Positions 15,826 through 24,640 of a stretch of 64,000 nucleotides of DNA are shown in pieces. Under the pieces are notes generated by a model. It saw only the letters and a program-made list of their open reading frames with translations. It did not search any database and had not been told where the DNA came from. The stretch lies in NCBI GenBank assembly GCA_044508675.1, contig JBIQHF010000003.1, positions 186,001-250,000 on the forward strand. The letters are read 5' to 3'. Position 1 is the stretch's first letter. Every line of letters starts with the position of its first letter. The position numbers and the translations under genes are program-made. The stretch comes from Raineyella sp044508675 (lineage in GTDB: Bacteria > Actinomycetota > Actinomycetes > Propionibacteriales > Propionibacteriaceae).

Positions 15826-18150
15826 TCAGCCCCGGAACTTCGTCCGGGTCCGGAACTGGCCGACCTTCGGCTCGCTGGCCTGGGTCACTGCGGCCTCCCC
15901 CGGCGCCGTTCCCAGGGGCTGGTCGGCGAACGAGCGGGCGTTAACCTTCCGGGCGACGTCGCGCAGCGCCAGCCACCACTGATCCTTGGGTCGGCGGGCC
16001 TGGTAGTCCATCAGGTCGTCGAGCTCCTTGAACGACCGCATCTCGTAGCCGGACCCGGGCGCCTCGGCGGCGAAGACGTACTCGGTGCTGCCGGTGGCGA
16101 ACTGCCGGTCCAGCTCCTCGATCCCGCTCGCGGCCAGCCGGGTGGCGACCAGTCGGTCGAACGGCGACGGGTTGCCGCCCTGCTGGACGTGGCCGAGGAT
16201 CAGCGCGCGGACGTCGAACAGGTCACCCCCCTCGGCCTCGAAGAGCCTGGCCAGGAAGTCGGTGGTGTAGTACTCGGCGGCCTCCTCGCTGCGGACCGCC
16301 AGGTAGAAGCGCCGGCCCTGCTCGAAGGCGGCCGTCATCTGGCGGACGTCCTCCTCGAGCATCGCCACCGTGATGCCCTCCTCGTTGATGTAGACGCGCT
16401 CGGCCCCGGCGGCCAGGCCACTGACCAGGGCGAGGAAGCCGCACGTACGGCCCATCGTCTCGACCACGAAGCACCGCCGGCTGGCCGCCGCCGACTGCTT
16501 GATCCGGTCCAGGGACTCGGTCACCACGTTCAGGGCAGTGTCGGCGCCGATCGCCATCCGCCAGGCCGGCAGGTTGTTGTCGATGCTGGCCGGCAGCGCC
16601 ACGATCGGGATGTCGAAGGCCTGGTAGCGACGGCGCTCGTCCAGCAGCATCCGGACCGCCTCGTACGCGTTCACCCCGCCGATCACCAGCAGGCCGTCCA
16701 GCCGGTTCTCCTCGATACTCCGGGCGATCCCGTACAGCTCTTCGGGCCGCGGAACGGCTCGGCGGGTGCCCAGCTCGGCGCCGCCCAGTCCGGTCCACCC
16801 CTCGACGTCACCCCAGGCGATCTCGCCGATGTTGCCCTCGATGAACCCCGGGAAGCCGCCCTGGATACCGAGCATCGTGTGCCCGGCGTCAATGCCGAGG
16901 CGCACGCTGGCCCAGACCGCGGTGTTCATCCCGGGGGCCAGGCCGCCGGCGTGGATGATGCCGATCCGCTTGGAGTGGTCCTGTGGCGTCACCCGTGGTT
17001 CGGCCTCGGACAGGGCGTTGAAGATGGACAGCATCCGTTGGAAGCCGATCCCCCGCGCCTGCACCGCCGCCTCGTGGTCACGCGCGGCGATCTGTTCGGC
17101 GATCCGACGGGTGGCGCGGACCGCCTCGACAAGCGGGCGGCGGACGACGGTGTTCTGGTGGATGCCGATGACGACCGGAACGCTGGTGTGGTCGGCGGCG
17201 AGCAGTTCCTCGGTGGCGGCGACCCCGACCAACGAGGACATCCAGCGATCGTAGGCGCTCGGCGTGCCACCGCGCTGGACGTGCCCCAGGATCGTGACGC
17301 GCGCATCCTGGCCGAGGTGCTCCTGGAGGGCCCTGCGAACGTCGTCGCTGGTGATCCGTTCCCCGACCCGGTTCCGGGCGCCCTCGGAGAGCAGGATGAT
17401 CGAGTCCCGGCGACCGGCAGTGCGACCGCGCTGGATCACCTCGCACATGTGCTGGGGCCAGTCGTCGGCCGGCGGGGCCTCGGGGACGAAGGTATACGCC
17501 GCGCCACCGGCGATCGCCCCGGTCAGCCCCAGGTAACCGCAGTCGCGGCCCATCACCTCGACGATGAAGATCCGCTGGTGACTCGCCGCGGTGGAGGCGA
17601 TCGCGTCGACCGCGTTGACGATCCGGTGCAACGCGGAGTCGGTACCGATGGTCATGTCGGTGCCGACCATGTCGTTGTCGATCGAACCGACCAGACCGGC
17701 GACCATCAGGTGCCGGTGCGCGTCGGCGGTCTCGGCGTCGAGGTCGCCGGAGGCGACGAGCTCCGCGAGGAGCTCGGGCCACTCCTCGCGGAGCTGGTCG
17801 GCGCCGCTCAGCGAGCCATCGCCGCCGATCACGGCCAGCCGGTCGATGCCGTGGCGGACCAGGTTGAGCGCGGCCCGGCGTCGGCCGTCCCGTTCCCGGA
17901 ACTCCTGGCACCGGGCGGTGCCGATCACGGTGCCGCCGCGCTGCAGGATGCCGGACACCTCGGTCCAGCCCAGGGCGCTGATGTCGTCGCCGCCGTTGAC
18001 CGCCCCCTGCCACCCCTCGCGGATGGCGTACACCTCGGCGCCGGCCTGCAGGGCGGACCGGACGACGGCCCGGACGGCAGCGTTCATGCCAGGGGCGTCA
18101 CCGCCGCTGGTGAGCACACCGATGCGAAGCGGTCCAGAGGTCTGGGGCAC
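15826..18150 (-). CDS. Double-length 6-phosphofructokinase (tandem fusion)
   Basis: A 774-residue protein made of two phosphofructokinase domains, about 1-390 and 395-760, the layout of eukaryotic PFK; usual bacterial enzymes have 320-350 residues. The N-half keeps GGDGS (109-113), GSIDND with the catalytic Asp near 158, and VMGRDCGYLGL. Gly after GGD and Gly at the position of PPi-type Lys point to ATP, not pyrophosphate, as donor. The C-half has IGGVNAYEA in place of GGDGS and SIDNN in place of SIDND, so it is probably non-catalytic and may be regulatory. It still keeps MGRTCGFLAL and GHVQQGGNPSPFDR. GTG start with AAGGA seven bases upstream. Confidence 0.92.
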   Translation of the reverse strand: MPQTSGPLRIGVLTSGGDAPGMNAAVRAVVRSALQAGAEVYAIREGWQGAVNGGDDISALGWTEVSGILQRGGTVIGTARCQEFRERDGRRRAALNLVRHGIDRLAVIGGDGSLSGADQLREEWPELLAELVASGDLDAETADAHRHLMVAGLVGSIDNDMVGTDMTIGTDSALHRIVNAVDAIASTAASHQRIFIVEVMGRDCGYLGLTGAIAGGAAYTFVPEAPPADDWPQHMCEVIQRGRTAGRRDSIILLSEGARNRVGERITSDDVRRALQEHLGQDARVTILGHVQRGGTPSAYDRWMSSLVGVAATEELLAADHTSVPVVIGIHQNTVVRRPLVEAVRATRRIAEQIAARDHEAAVQARGIGFQRMLSIFNALSEAEPRVTPQDHSKRIGIIHAGGLAPGMNTAVWASVRLGIDAGHTMLGIQGGFPGFIEGNIGEIAWGDVEGWTGLGGAELGTRRAVPRPEELYGIARSIEENRLDGLLVIGGVNAYEAVRMLLDERRRYQAFDIPIVALPASIDNNLPAWRMAIGADTALNVVTESLDRIKQSAAASRRCFVVETMGRTCGFLALVSGLAAGAERVYINEEGITVAMLEEDVRQMTAAFEQGRRFYLAVRSEEAAEYYTTDFLARLFEAEGGDLFDVRALILGHVQQGGNPSPFDRLVATRLAASGIEELDRQFATGSTEYVFAAEAPGSGYEMRSFKELDDLMDYQARRPKDQWWLALRDVARKVNARSFADQPLGTAPGEAAVTQASEPKVGQFRTRTKFRG

Positions 18151-18302
18151 GAGCGGTTCCTTCCGGCATGGTCAACGGGTTGTCGCGAGTCAGTCTAGGC
18201 AGCACGGTCCCAGGGCAGTACCCACCGGGCCCCTGCGCGGGGCCGGATGGTCGCCGCGGGCACCGGATGGCCCCTGGCCGCGACGACTGGCAGAGTGTCA
18301 GG

Positions 18303-18896
18303 ATGCTGCCCGACCTGACCCGGCACTCCCTCGAGATCGCCTCATCCCTGCTCGGCTGCCTGCTGCAGGCCGGTCCGGTCACCGTGCGGCTGGTGGAGGT
18401 CGAGGCGTACGAGGGGGCCCACGATCCGGCCTCGCACGCCTTCCGCGGGCCGACCGCGCGCAACGAGGTGATGTTCGGCCCGGCCGGGCACCTGTACGTG
18501 TACACGCTGCACGCCTCGCACTGTGCGAACGTGGCGTGCGGACCGACGGGGGTGGCGACCGCCGTCCTGCTGCGCTCCGCGGAGGTCGTCGCCGGGCTGG
18601 AGGTGGCCCGGGACCGGCGGGCGGCCCGGCGCAGCACGCCGGTACGGGACCGGGACCTGGCCCGCGGGCCCGGCAACCTGTGCCGGGCGCTCGGCATCAC
18701 CCTGGCAGACAACGGCACCGACCTGCTCAGCGGCGACCGGGTGCACCTGTTGCCGCCGACCCGACCGGTGACGACGCTGGGGGTGGGCCCGCGGGTGAAC
18801 ATCTCGACCGCGGCGGACCGCCCGTGGCGGTTCTGGGACGCGGATTCCGTCTCGGTGTCGCCCTACAAGCGCCACCCGCGGGCCGTCGGCGACTGA
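18303..18896 (+). CDS. DNA-3-methyladenine (alkyladenine) glycosylase, AAG/MPG family
   Basis: A 197-residue base-excision repair enzyme of the eukaryotic AAG-like family that removes alkylated purines. Seen are LVEVEAYEGAHDPASHAFRGPTARNEVMFG (the Glu of VEAYEG is the catalytic base in this family), the YVYTLHASHCANVAC segment, ARGPGNLCRALGI and the terminal GPRVNIS...PWRFWDADS. The ATG at 18303 gives the family-typical N-terminus; an upstream ATG would add a short unconserved extension. Confidence 0.9.
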   Translation: MLPDLTRHSLEIASSLLGCLLQAGPVTVRLVEVEAYEGAHDPASHAFRGPTARNEVMFGPAGHLYVYTLHASHCANVACGPTGVATAVLLRSAEVVAGLEVARDRRAARRSTPVRDRDLARGPGNLCRALGITLADNGTDLLSGDRVHLLPPTRPVTTLGVGPRVNISTAADRPWRFWDADSVSVSPYKRHPRAVGD

Positions 18897-18912
18897 CGGG
18901 GACGGTCGCCAA

Positions 18913-18942
18913 GGGGCGCCCCGCATCTTCGCGGAGCGCCCC
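18913..18942 (+). terminator. Terminator after the DNA glycosylase gene
   Basis: GGGGCGCCCCGC pairs with GCGGAGCGCCCC (11 of 12 bases) around a six-base loop, 17 bases after the stop codon. The convergent membrane-protein gene ends at 18976, so it may serve both. Confidence 0.55.
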
Positions 18943-18975
18943 CGTGTGAGAGCGACTGGGTAACCAGCCCCTGAC

Positions 18976-19551
18976 CTAGGCGGTCATTGCTTCCCTGTTG
19001 TCAGCATCCTTGTTGTTGATGCTGGTGCTGACCCCTGCAAGATGCTCATTGCGGGCCTTGAAGTAGGTGTAGACGAGCGCCGCGATCACGGCCAACGTAC
19101 CGATCCCGATACCGGCGATGCCCGCCGCGGCAACGAGGTGCACGTCATCCTTGGAAGCCTTGCCCAGGGTGGTGAGGTTCATGGCGATGTAGAACCACGA
19201 GATCGGGTACACGATGGCACCGAAGCCCAGAGCGACGGAGGCGGTGGTCTTGTACCAGTTCGGGACGGCGCAGACGATCAGGATGAGGGCGATGCCCAGC
19301 GTGGCGGCGCCCAGCCCGGCCCAGTGGACGTGGGCACGCATGATGACTTCCCAGGACGTCGCGACCATCGCGTCCAGATTGGCGACGTCGCCCTTGTACA
19401 TCGAGTCCAGCAAGGGCATGCCGTTGGCCTTCAGCCCCTCACGGATGCCTTCCTCATTGGTGCCCATCCACATGCCGGTGACGACGGTGAGGAGGATGGC
19501 GCCGATGGAGAGGACGATTCCCCAAGTGATCGGACGAAACTTCTCGAACAT
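18976..19551 (-). CDS. Four-span membrane protein next to a two-component system
   Basis: A 191-residue protein I cannot name. Four hydrophobic segments are visible: about residues 8-30, 78-98, 103-127 and 143-165. Between the first two lies an extracytoplasmic stretch (GTNEEGIREGLKANGMPLLDS), then MRAHVHWAGLGAATLG, whose His pair at the membrane edge recalls haem or metal ligands in other membrane proteins (speculative). The tail is hydrophilic. The ATG at 19551 is used because GGAGG lies five bases upstream; a longer reading to 19656 is not supported. Base composition appears lower in GC than most neighbours. A product of, or partner to, the adjacent two-component system is likely from position. 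Confidence 0.65.
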   Translation of the reverse strand: MFEKFRPITWGIVLSIGAILLTVVTGMWMGTNEEGIREGLKANGMPLLDSMYKGDVANLDAMVATSWEVIMRAHVHWAGLGAATLGIALILIVCAVPNWYKTTASVALGFGAIVYPISWFYIAMNLTTLGKASKDDVHLVAAAGIAGIGIGTLAVIAALVYTYFKARNEHLAGVSTSINNKDADNREAMTA

Positions 19552-19657
19552 TTGAACCTCCGACAATTGAAGCCCCATGGAGATCAACCTCTCCAGATGG
19601 CTCAATCCTTCCGCTCGGAGGGACTCGGCCGGCAGTGCAGGATGTACCGACTTCACT

Positions 19658-19671
19658 AGTACGAAAGTACT
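19658..19671. promoter_or_regulatory. Short palindrome AGTAC-GAAA-GTACT, possible response-regulator site
   Basis: A perfect five-base inverted repeat with a four-base spacer, just after the response-regulator stop and about 110 bases before the membrane-protein ATG. It may be an operator for the neighbouring regulator. No promoter hexamers could be assigned with confidence. Confidence 0.3.
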
Positions 19672-19696
19672 GTTCCGGGCGGCTGCACGGCAGCGC

Positions 19697-20353
19697 TCAG
19701 ATCCCGTAACGGCCCCGTTCTCGGCCCTTCCTTTCCTGGGCGTACACGGCCGCCTGGGAGCGGTTCTTGAAGCCGCGCTTGCGCAGGATGCTCGATACGT
19801 AGTTGCGCACTGTGTTCTCGCTCAGGTATGCCCGCTCGGCGATCTCACGATTGGTGAGGCCCTCGCCAATGAGGGCCAGGATCTCCCCCTCGCGGGGGGT
19901 CAGCGGTTCGCGCATCCTCGATTCCGCCTCACCGGCACGCAGCTTCTCGACCATACTGCGCGTCATGGCAGGATTCAGAATCGTTTCGCCCTGGGAAACG
20001 GCCCGGATTGACGTGGTCAGGGCCTCGATACTGACTTCCTTCATGACGAAGCCCTGCGCGCCCGCAAGGATCGAGGCCAGGACAGCCTCATCGTCGGCAT
20101 AGGACGTGAGCATGATCACCCGCGTCGATGCATTCTCGGCCAGGATGTCACGGCACGCCTCGATGCCGGAACGGTCCGGTAGGCGCACGTCCATCAGAAC
20201 GATGTCCGGCAGCATCTCCCGAGCGCGCTCGACCGATTCGTCCGCGGTGCCGGCCTCGCCCACCACTTCGAAACCCTCGACGGCGGCGAGCGCCATACGG
20301 ACGCCCATCCGCACGATTTCACTGTCGTCGACCAGAAGAATGCGCACCGTCAT
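19697..20353 (-). CDS. NarL/FixJ-family response regulator
   Basis: A 218-residue regulator with an N-terminal receiver (residues 1-120; acidic pair DD at 9-10, phospho-acceptor Asp55 in IVLMDVRLPDRSG, Lys near 105 in GFVMKEVS) and a C-terminal LuxR-type helix-turn-helix (residues 150-212: LTPREGEILALIGEGLTNREIA). The ATG at 20353 overlaps the kinase stop codon as ATGA, so kinase and regulator are translated together. A longer reading upstream of the ATG lies inside the kinase gene and is rejected. Confidence 0.94.
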   Translation of the reverse strand: MTVRILLVDDSEIVRMGVRMALAAVEGFEVVGEAGTADESVERAREMLPDIVLMDVRLPDRSGIEACRDILAENASTRVIMLTSYADDEAVLASILAGAQGFVMKEVSIEALTTSIRAVSQGETILNPAMTRSMVEKLRAGEAESRMREPLTPREGEILALIGEGLTNREIAERAYLSENTVRNYVSSILRKRGFKNRSQAAVYAQERKGRERGRYGI

Positions 20354-21789
20354 GCTGCCACCGCCATTTCCTTGGGCACCTGCAAAGTGACCCGATTCCC
20401 GTCGCCGGCATCGCTGTACCACAGCTCGCCGTGCAGTTCCTCAATACGGTCCCTGATGTTCCGCAGACCCATCCCCGCGCTCGCAGGCGCAATGCCCTTC
20501 TCCCAGAATTCGACGGGCGCCGACTGCTTCCCGTCATCCGAGATCGTGATCCGCACCTTGTCCTCGAACTCGGTGACCTCCACGTCCACCCTGCTGGCAA
20601 TCGCGTGCTTGCCCACGTTGTTCAACAACTCGGCCACGACGTAATAGAGATTGCTGCGACGGTCGGATGCGAGGGCGAGCGTCGCAGGCACGTCATAGAC
20701 GAGGGACGTCGCCAGGCCGTAGGAGTCGTGCAGATCCGCCAGCATCCCGTCGATCTGGTGCTGCAGCGGTTGCTGCACGGACTCGCTGGAACTGAGGCCG
20801 GCGATGTAGTTGCGAAGATCCTGGATCGAACGATTGACTCCCTTGATCGAGGCAATGATGTTGTCGCGCGCAGGCGAGGCGTCGTCAAGCTTGCGCACCG
20901 TCGCCTCCAGCACCATTCCCGTGGCGTAGAGCGTCTGGATCACCCCGTCGTGCAGATCCTGCCCGATGTGCTCTCGCTCCGAGAAGCGGACGGCGTTCTC
21001 CTCGGCCTGGGCCATCAGGCGGTCGGTCTCTCGATTGAACTGCACCAGCAAGTACCAGGTGACCAGCATCAGGGCGGTCCCGACAAGCCCCTTGGGCCAC
21101 TGCACGTCGACGCCGGTGACGGCCCGGAAGGCTTCGGCGTTGATGACGTTGGCCGGGAAGAAGGGGCCACGATTGACGAACAGGCCGTTGACGAGAGCCA
21201 CGAACACGAACACCCAGGCCATCGCGATCACGGCTGCGCGAACCCGTGGCGGCAGGGCCGAGGCCGCCTCGTCGTCCGCCTGTCGGCGCAACGCCCAGGC
21301 AGCCACCAGACCTGACGGGATCAACAACACGTAGTGGGACAGCACCTGCGCCACGGTCAACGTCTCGATGGGATCCTGGTCACTGCCAAGGCCGATCGCG
21401 ACCGTCGCCACCCATCCCGCGAACAGGACCCCCGGGATCACGACGGGTCGCCACGACTTTCCCGAACTCAGCAGTCGCAGTCCAAAGATGAACAGGACGG
21501 CATAGGACAGCGACTCGACGAATCCCGAAGCCAGATCCAGGCGGAACAGCGTCTCGGGGGTGAAGCTGTTCACCTCGAGTGCAATGAGGACGTCGAACCA
21601 CTCCGAAAAAGCGTGGAGCAGGGCAAAGATCCCCATGATCCACAGATCGTTGGCAAACCCGAATGGGTTCGACTTGCGATGCTGGGCCAGAATTCCGACG
21701 CCCACGGCGAAGAAGAACAACCCATGCGGAAAGTAGATGAGGGCGAAGTTCTCCTCGAGCACAGTGCCGATGGCATCGAGCACAGCCAC
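20350..21789 (-). CDS. Membrane sensor histidine kinase, NarL-partner (HisKA_3) type
   Basis: A 479-residue kinase. The N-terminal part (residues 1-250) has about seven membrane segments with an outer loop FVNRGPFFPANVINAEAF, so the signal is probably sensed in or at the membrane; the ligand cannot be read from sequence. The phosphoacceptor is His280 in EREHIGQDLHDGVIQTLYA; N-box VAELLNNVGKHA near 395 and G-box GMGLRNIRDRI follow. Pairs with the response regulator through overlapping codons. Confidence 0.92.
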   Translation of the reverse strand: MAVLDAIGTVLEENFALIYFPHGLFFFAVGVGILAQHRKSNPFGFANDLWIMGIFALLHAFSEWFDVLIALEVNSFTPETLFRLDLASGFVESLSYAVLFIFGLRLLSSGKSWRPVVIPGVLFAGWVATVAIGLGSDQDPIETLTVAQVLSHYVLLIPSGLVAAWALRRQADDEAASALPPRVRAAVIAMAWVFVFVALVNGLFVNRGPFFPANVINAEAFRAVTGVDVQWPKGLVGTALMLVTWYLLVQFNRETDRLMAQAEENAVRFSEREHIGQDLHDGVIQTLYATGMVLEATVRKLDDASPARDNIIASIKGVNRSIQDLRNYIAGLSSSESVQQPLQHQIDGMLADLHDSYGLATSLVYDVPATLALASDRRSNLYYVVAELLNNVGKHAIASRVDVEVTEFEDKVRITISDDGKQSAPVEFWEKGIAPASAGMGLRNIRDRIEELHGELWYSDAGDGNRVTLQVPKEMAVAA

Positions 21790-22004
21790 CCTCCTTGGTC
21801 AGCCCAGGCTCTTCCTCTGAACATCAAGAGTATTCCCGCTGAATCCCGTTCAGGGAGCAGCAGGATCTGGAACTCCCTGGCTCGTCCTCGGCGCCGACGA
21901 CGCTGCCCCACCGGCGTAGGGCCGGGACCGGGCGAAACCCCGCCCGTCGGCCCCCGTAGGGCCTAGGATCTCCGGTATCGAACCGAACAGCTGGGGAGGA
22001 CACC

Positions 22005-22181
22005 ATGGCTGAAGACTACGAGGTCTCGGAGGCCGACCGGGCGGACGACATCGAAGTCGATCCCCTGGCCGTCGACGACAAGGAGCTCTTCACCGACGAC
22101 CGCCCCGAGGAGCTGACCGATGAGGCCGAGCCCATCGACGAGCGGCCGGACTACGAGGGCGAACAACTTCGGGACTTCTGA
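22005..22181 (+). CDS. Small very acidic protein, 58 aa
   Basis: A short gene with an excellent ribosome-binding site (GGGAGG five bases before ATG). The protein starts MAEDYEVSEADRADD and is dominated by Asp and Glu, with almost no Lys, so it should be disordered and strongly negative. I recognise no family. It stands alone on the plus strand between the kinase gene and the 68-aa gene. About 215 bases upstream hold no gene; they contain a GC-rich imperfect hairpin near 21915-21950. Confidence 0.65.
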   Translation: MAEDYEVSEADRADDIEVDPLAVDDKELFTDDRPEELTDEAEPIDERPDYEGEQLRDF

Positions 22182-22285
22182 GCGGCCCGGGCCTCGGATT
22201 CGCCGGAACCGACCCGGCGTGTTCGGCTGCGCGAACAACACGGCCGCGGCACAATGGAGGCAAGGACCACCACGATGACCTCACT

Positions 22286-22320
22286 CGAAGGGCTCGGCTC
22301 TCAGGGAGCCGAGCCCTTCG
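22286..22320 (+). terminator. Strong 15-bp hairpin downstream of the acidic-protein gene
   Basis: CGAAGGGCTCGGCTC pairs perfectly with GAGCCGAGCCCTTCG around the loop TCAGG. It lies about 105 bases after the 58-aa gene stop and has a short U-containing tail. It falls inside a possible 41-codon frame (22275-22400), but the perfect symmetry argues for an RNA structure. Confidence 0.65.
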
Positions 22321-22416
22321 TGTTCCACCAGGAACCCGCTGTGGCCGGCACGCAGCGGAGCCACTGTGCAGACCTGGTGCTGCCCGAACAGCCCTCGTGA
22401 GGACGGAGCCACGCCC

Positions 22417-22623
22417 ATGGCCACCACCGATGGACCGGCCTCGACCAATGACGGACCGGACACGACCATGATCGAGGTCACCAGGAAGCAGGCCCGCACC
22501 GAGAAGGCTGCGGTCGAGCTGGCCCGTACGGTCTTCCTGGCGATGAACCGCCGGGTCGCCCCCGCCACCGTTGCGGTGAAGGCCCACAAGGATTCCTGGG
22601 AGATCACCTTCACCGACGACTGA
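22417..22623 (+). CDS. Small hypothetical protein, 68 aa
   Basis: A 68-residue protein with a polar, Thr/Asp/Gly-rich head (first 17 residues) and a compact basic part, MIEVTRKQARTEKAAVELA then VAPATVAVKAHKDSWEITF, which looks like one helix followed by two strands. I recognise no family. It follows the hairpin at 22286-22320 and ends only five bases before the end of the convergent first kup gene. The ATG has GGACGGAG about ten bases upstream. Confidence 0.5.
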   Translation: MATTDGPASTNDGPDTTMIEVTRKQARTEKAAVELARTVFLAMNRRVAPATVAVKAHKDSWEITFTDD

Positions 22624-22628
22624 ACCGC

Positions 22629-24569
22629 TCAGAGTTCGAGCTCGGCGCCCATCAGTACGGTCCGGTCCAGGGGCAGGTGGAAGACCTCGGTGCGGGAGGC
22701 GGCATTGTTCGCCATCAGGACGAACAGTCGCTTGCGCCACCGGGCCATCGGCCCCGTGCCGGTGGCGTGCAGGGTGATCAGGGACAGGAAGTAGCGCGCC
22801 TCGTCGGGATCGATGTCCAGCTCGGGGCTGCGACCGACCGCCAGCGCCAGCCCGCGCGGGATGTCCTGGGAGTCGTTGAAGCCGACGTGCACGCTGACAT
22901 GAACGATCCTGTCGTCGGCGTCGCCAAGGTCCTGCACCCGCACCCGGTCGACGTGCCGGACGTGTGGGACGCTCTCGTTGACGATCTGGACCATGACCAC
23001 GTGTTCGAACATGGCGTGGGTGAAGAGCACCAGGGTGCGCAGCGCCAACGGCGAGCTCGCCGGGTTCGCATGGGGGAAGACGGCCACCCCGGGGATCCGT
23101 GGCAGGTCGGAGTTGTGGATGGCCTCGATGAACTCGTCGAGGGGACCTTCGAGCTCCATGCGGCCCTTGACCACGAGGGTGCTGCCACGACGCCAGGTGG
23201 TCATGAGCACGATCACGATGCCGGCGATCAGCAGCGGCAGCCACCCCCCGCTCACTACCTTGGTGAGGTTGGCCAGGAGGAACGACACCTCGAGCAAGCC
23301 GACGAGCAGCCCATAGACGACGAGCCGCCACAGGGCGACGCGCCAGACGAGCCGGGCGAGGACGAGGAAGAGCATGCTGGTCAGGATCAGGGTGCCGGTC
23401 ACCGCCAGCCCGTAGGCGGACGCCAGGGCGGCGGAACTGCCGAAGACGGCGATCAGGGTCAGGACGCCCAGGAACAGGATCCCGTTGACCACCGGCACGT
23501 AGATCTGGCCGCCCTCCTCCCGTGAGGTCTGCCGCACCAGCAGGCGCGGCAGCAGCCCGAGTCGTACGGCCTGCCGGGACACCGAGAAGGCACCCGAGAT
23601 GACTGCCTGCGAGGCGATCACGGTGGCGATCGTCGCCAGCGCGACCAGCGGGAGCGTCGCCCAGGGCGGTGCCATGTTGAAGAACGGGTTCCCGACGGTG
23701 CTGGGGTCGTTGAGGATCATCGCCCCCTGGCCGAGGTAGTTCAGGGCCAGCGCGGGGAAGACCAGCCCGAACCAGGACACCTTGATCGGTCGGGGCCCCA
23801 AGTGGCCCATGTCGGCATACAGGGCCTCCGCGCCGGTGATCGTCAGGACGACGGCCCCCATCGCGATGAACGCGATACCGGGGTGCTCGACCACGAACGC
23901 AAGGGCGTACATCGGGGAGGCCGCACGCAGAATGCCGGGGTGCTCCACGATGTGCGGGATTCCGAGCACGGCCAGCACCACGAACCAGAGCGTCATCACG
24001 GGGCCGAAGGCCTTGCCGATGGCGGAGGTGCCCCAGCGCTGGATGACGAAGAGGACCGAGAGGATCGCCACGGACAGCGGCAGGACGAACCGCTGCAGTC
24101 CTGGGTCCACCACGGTGAGTCCCTCGATCGCCGACATCACCGAGATCGCCGGGGTGATCACCGAGTCGCCGTAGAAGAGCGCCGCGCCGAGGATGCCGAG
24201 CACCATCACCACTCCCAGCCGGCGTCGGCCGTCGATCCGGTCCCGGAGCAAGTGGGTCAGCGCGAGGATGCCACCCTCACCGTCGTTGTCGGCCCGCATG
24301 ACCAGCAGGACGTACTTGACCGAGACGATCAGGGTGATCGACCACAGCACCGTCGAGATGATGCCGTAGACGTCGACCGGGGTCGGCTGGACCTGGTTGT
24401 GGTCGAGACTGAACACGGTCTGCATCGAGTACAGCGGGCTGGTGCCGATGTCGCCGAACACCACCCCGAGGGCCGCGAGGGCCAGCGTGCCGGGGCGTGA
24501 GCTGCGCGGTCGGACCATGTCCGGCCCGGGGCCGGAGGAACGACCGGCGGATCGACGTGGGGGCGCCAT
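22629..24569 (-). CDS. kup: Kup-family potassium uptake protein (copy 1)
   Basis: A 646-residue Kup/HAK/KT K+ transporter. After an Arg/Pro-rich head come about twelve membrane segments from residue 25 to 455, starting LAALGVVFGDIGTSPLYSMQTVF, a family hallmark; GDSVITPAISVMSAIEGL and ITGAEALYADMGHLG are also diagnostic. A soluble domain of about 190 residues forms the C-terminus. It is a tandem paralogue of the next gene: long blocks are the same or nearly so, and both end in MGAE followed by a short acidic tail. Kup importers usually work at low or osmotically stressed K+ supply. Confidence 0.95.
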   Translation of the reverse strand: MAPPRRSAGRSSGPGPDMVRPRSSRPGTLALAALGVVFGDIGTSPLYSMQTVFSLDHNQVQPTPVDVYGIISTVLWSITLIVSVKYVLLVMRADNDGEGGILALTHLLRDRIDGRRRLGVVMVLGILGAALFYGDSVITPAISVMSAIEGLTVVDPGLQRFVLPLSVAILSVLFVIQRWGTSAIGKAFGPVMTLWFVVLAVLGIPHIVEHPGILRAASPMYALAFVVEHPGIAFIAMGAVVLTITGAEALYADMGHLGPRPIKVSWFGLVFPALALNYLGQGAMILNDPSTVGNPFFNMAPPWATLPLVALATIATVIASQAVISGAFSVSRQAVRLGLLPRLLVRQTSREEGGQIYVPVVNGILFLGVLTLIAVFGSSAALASAYGLAVTGTLILTSMLFLVLARLVWRVALWRLVVYGLLVGLLEVSFLLANLTKVVSGGWLPLLIAGIVIVLMTTWRRGSTLVVKGRMELEGPLDEFIEAIHNSDLPRIPGVAVFPHANPASSPLALRTLVLFTHAMFEHVVMVQIVNESVPHVRHVDRVRVQDLGDADDRIVHVSVHVGFNDSQDIPRGLALAVGRSPELDIDPDEARYFLSLITLHATGTGPMARWRKRLFVLMANNAASRTEVFHLPLDRTVLMGAELEL

Positions 24570-24640
24570 GGGTCCATCGTCAGCCCGAGACGTGGGAGAG
24601 GCATACCCCCAGCGGGCGGAATTCCACTGGTTGCCCGCCC

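Noticed and set aside
22275..22400. 41-codon frame through the hairpin before the 68-aa gene
   Set aside because: Not entered as a gene because its first third is the perfect inverted repeat 22286-22320, which explains the codons better; kept as a remark in the findings.
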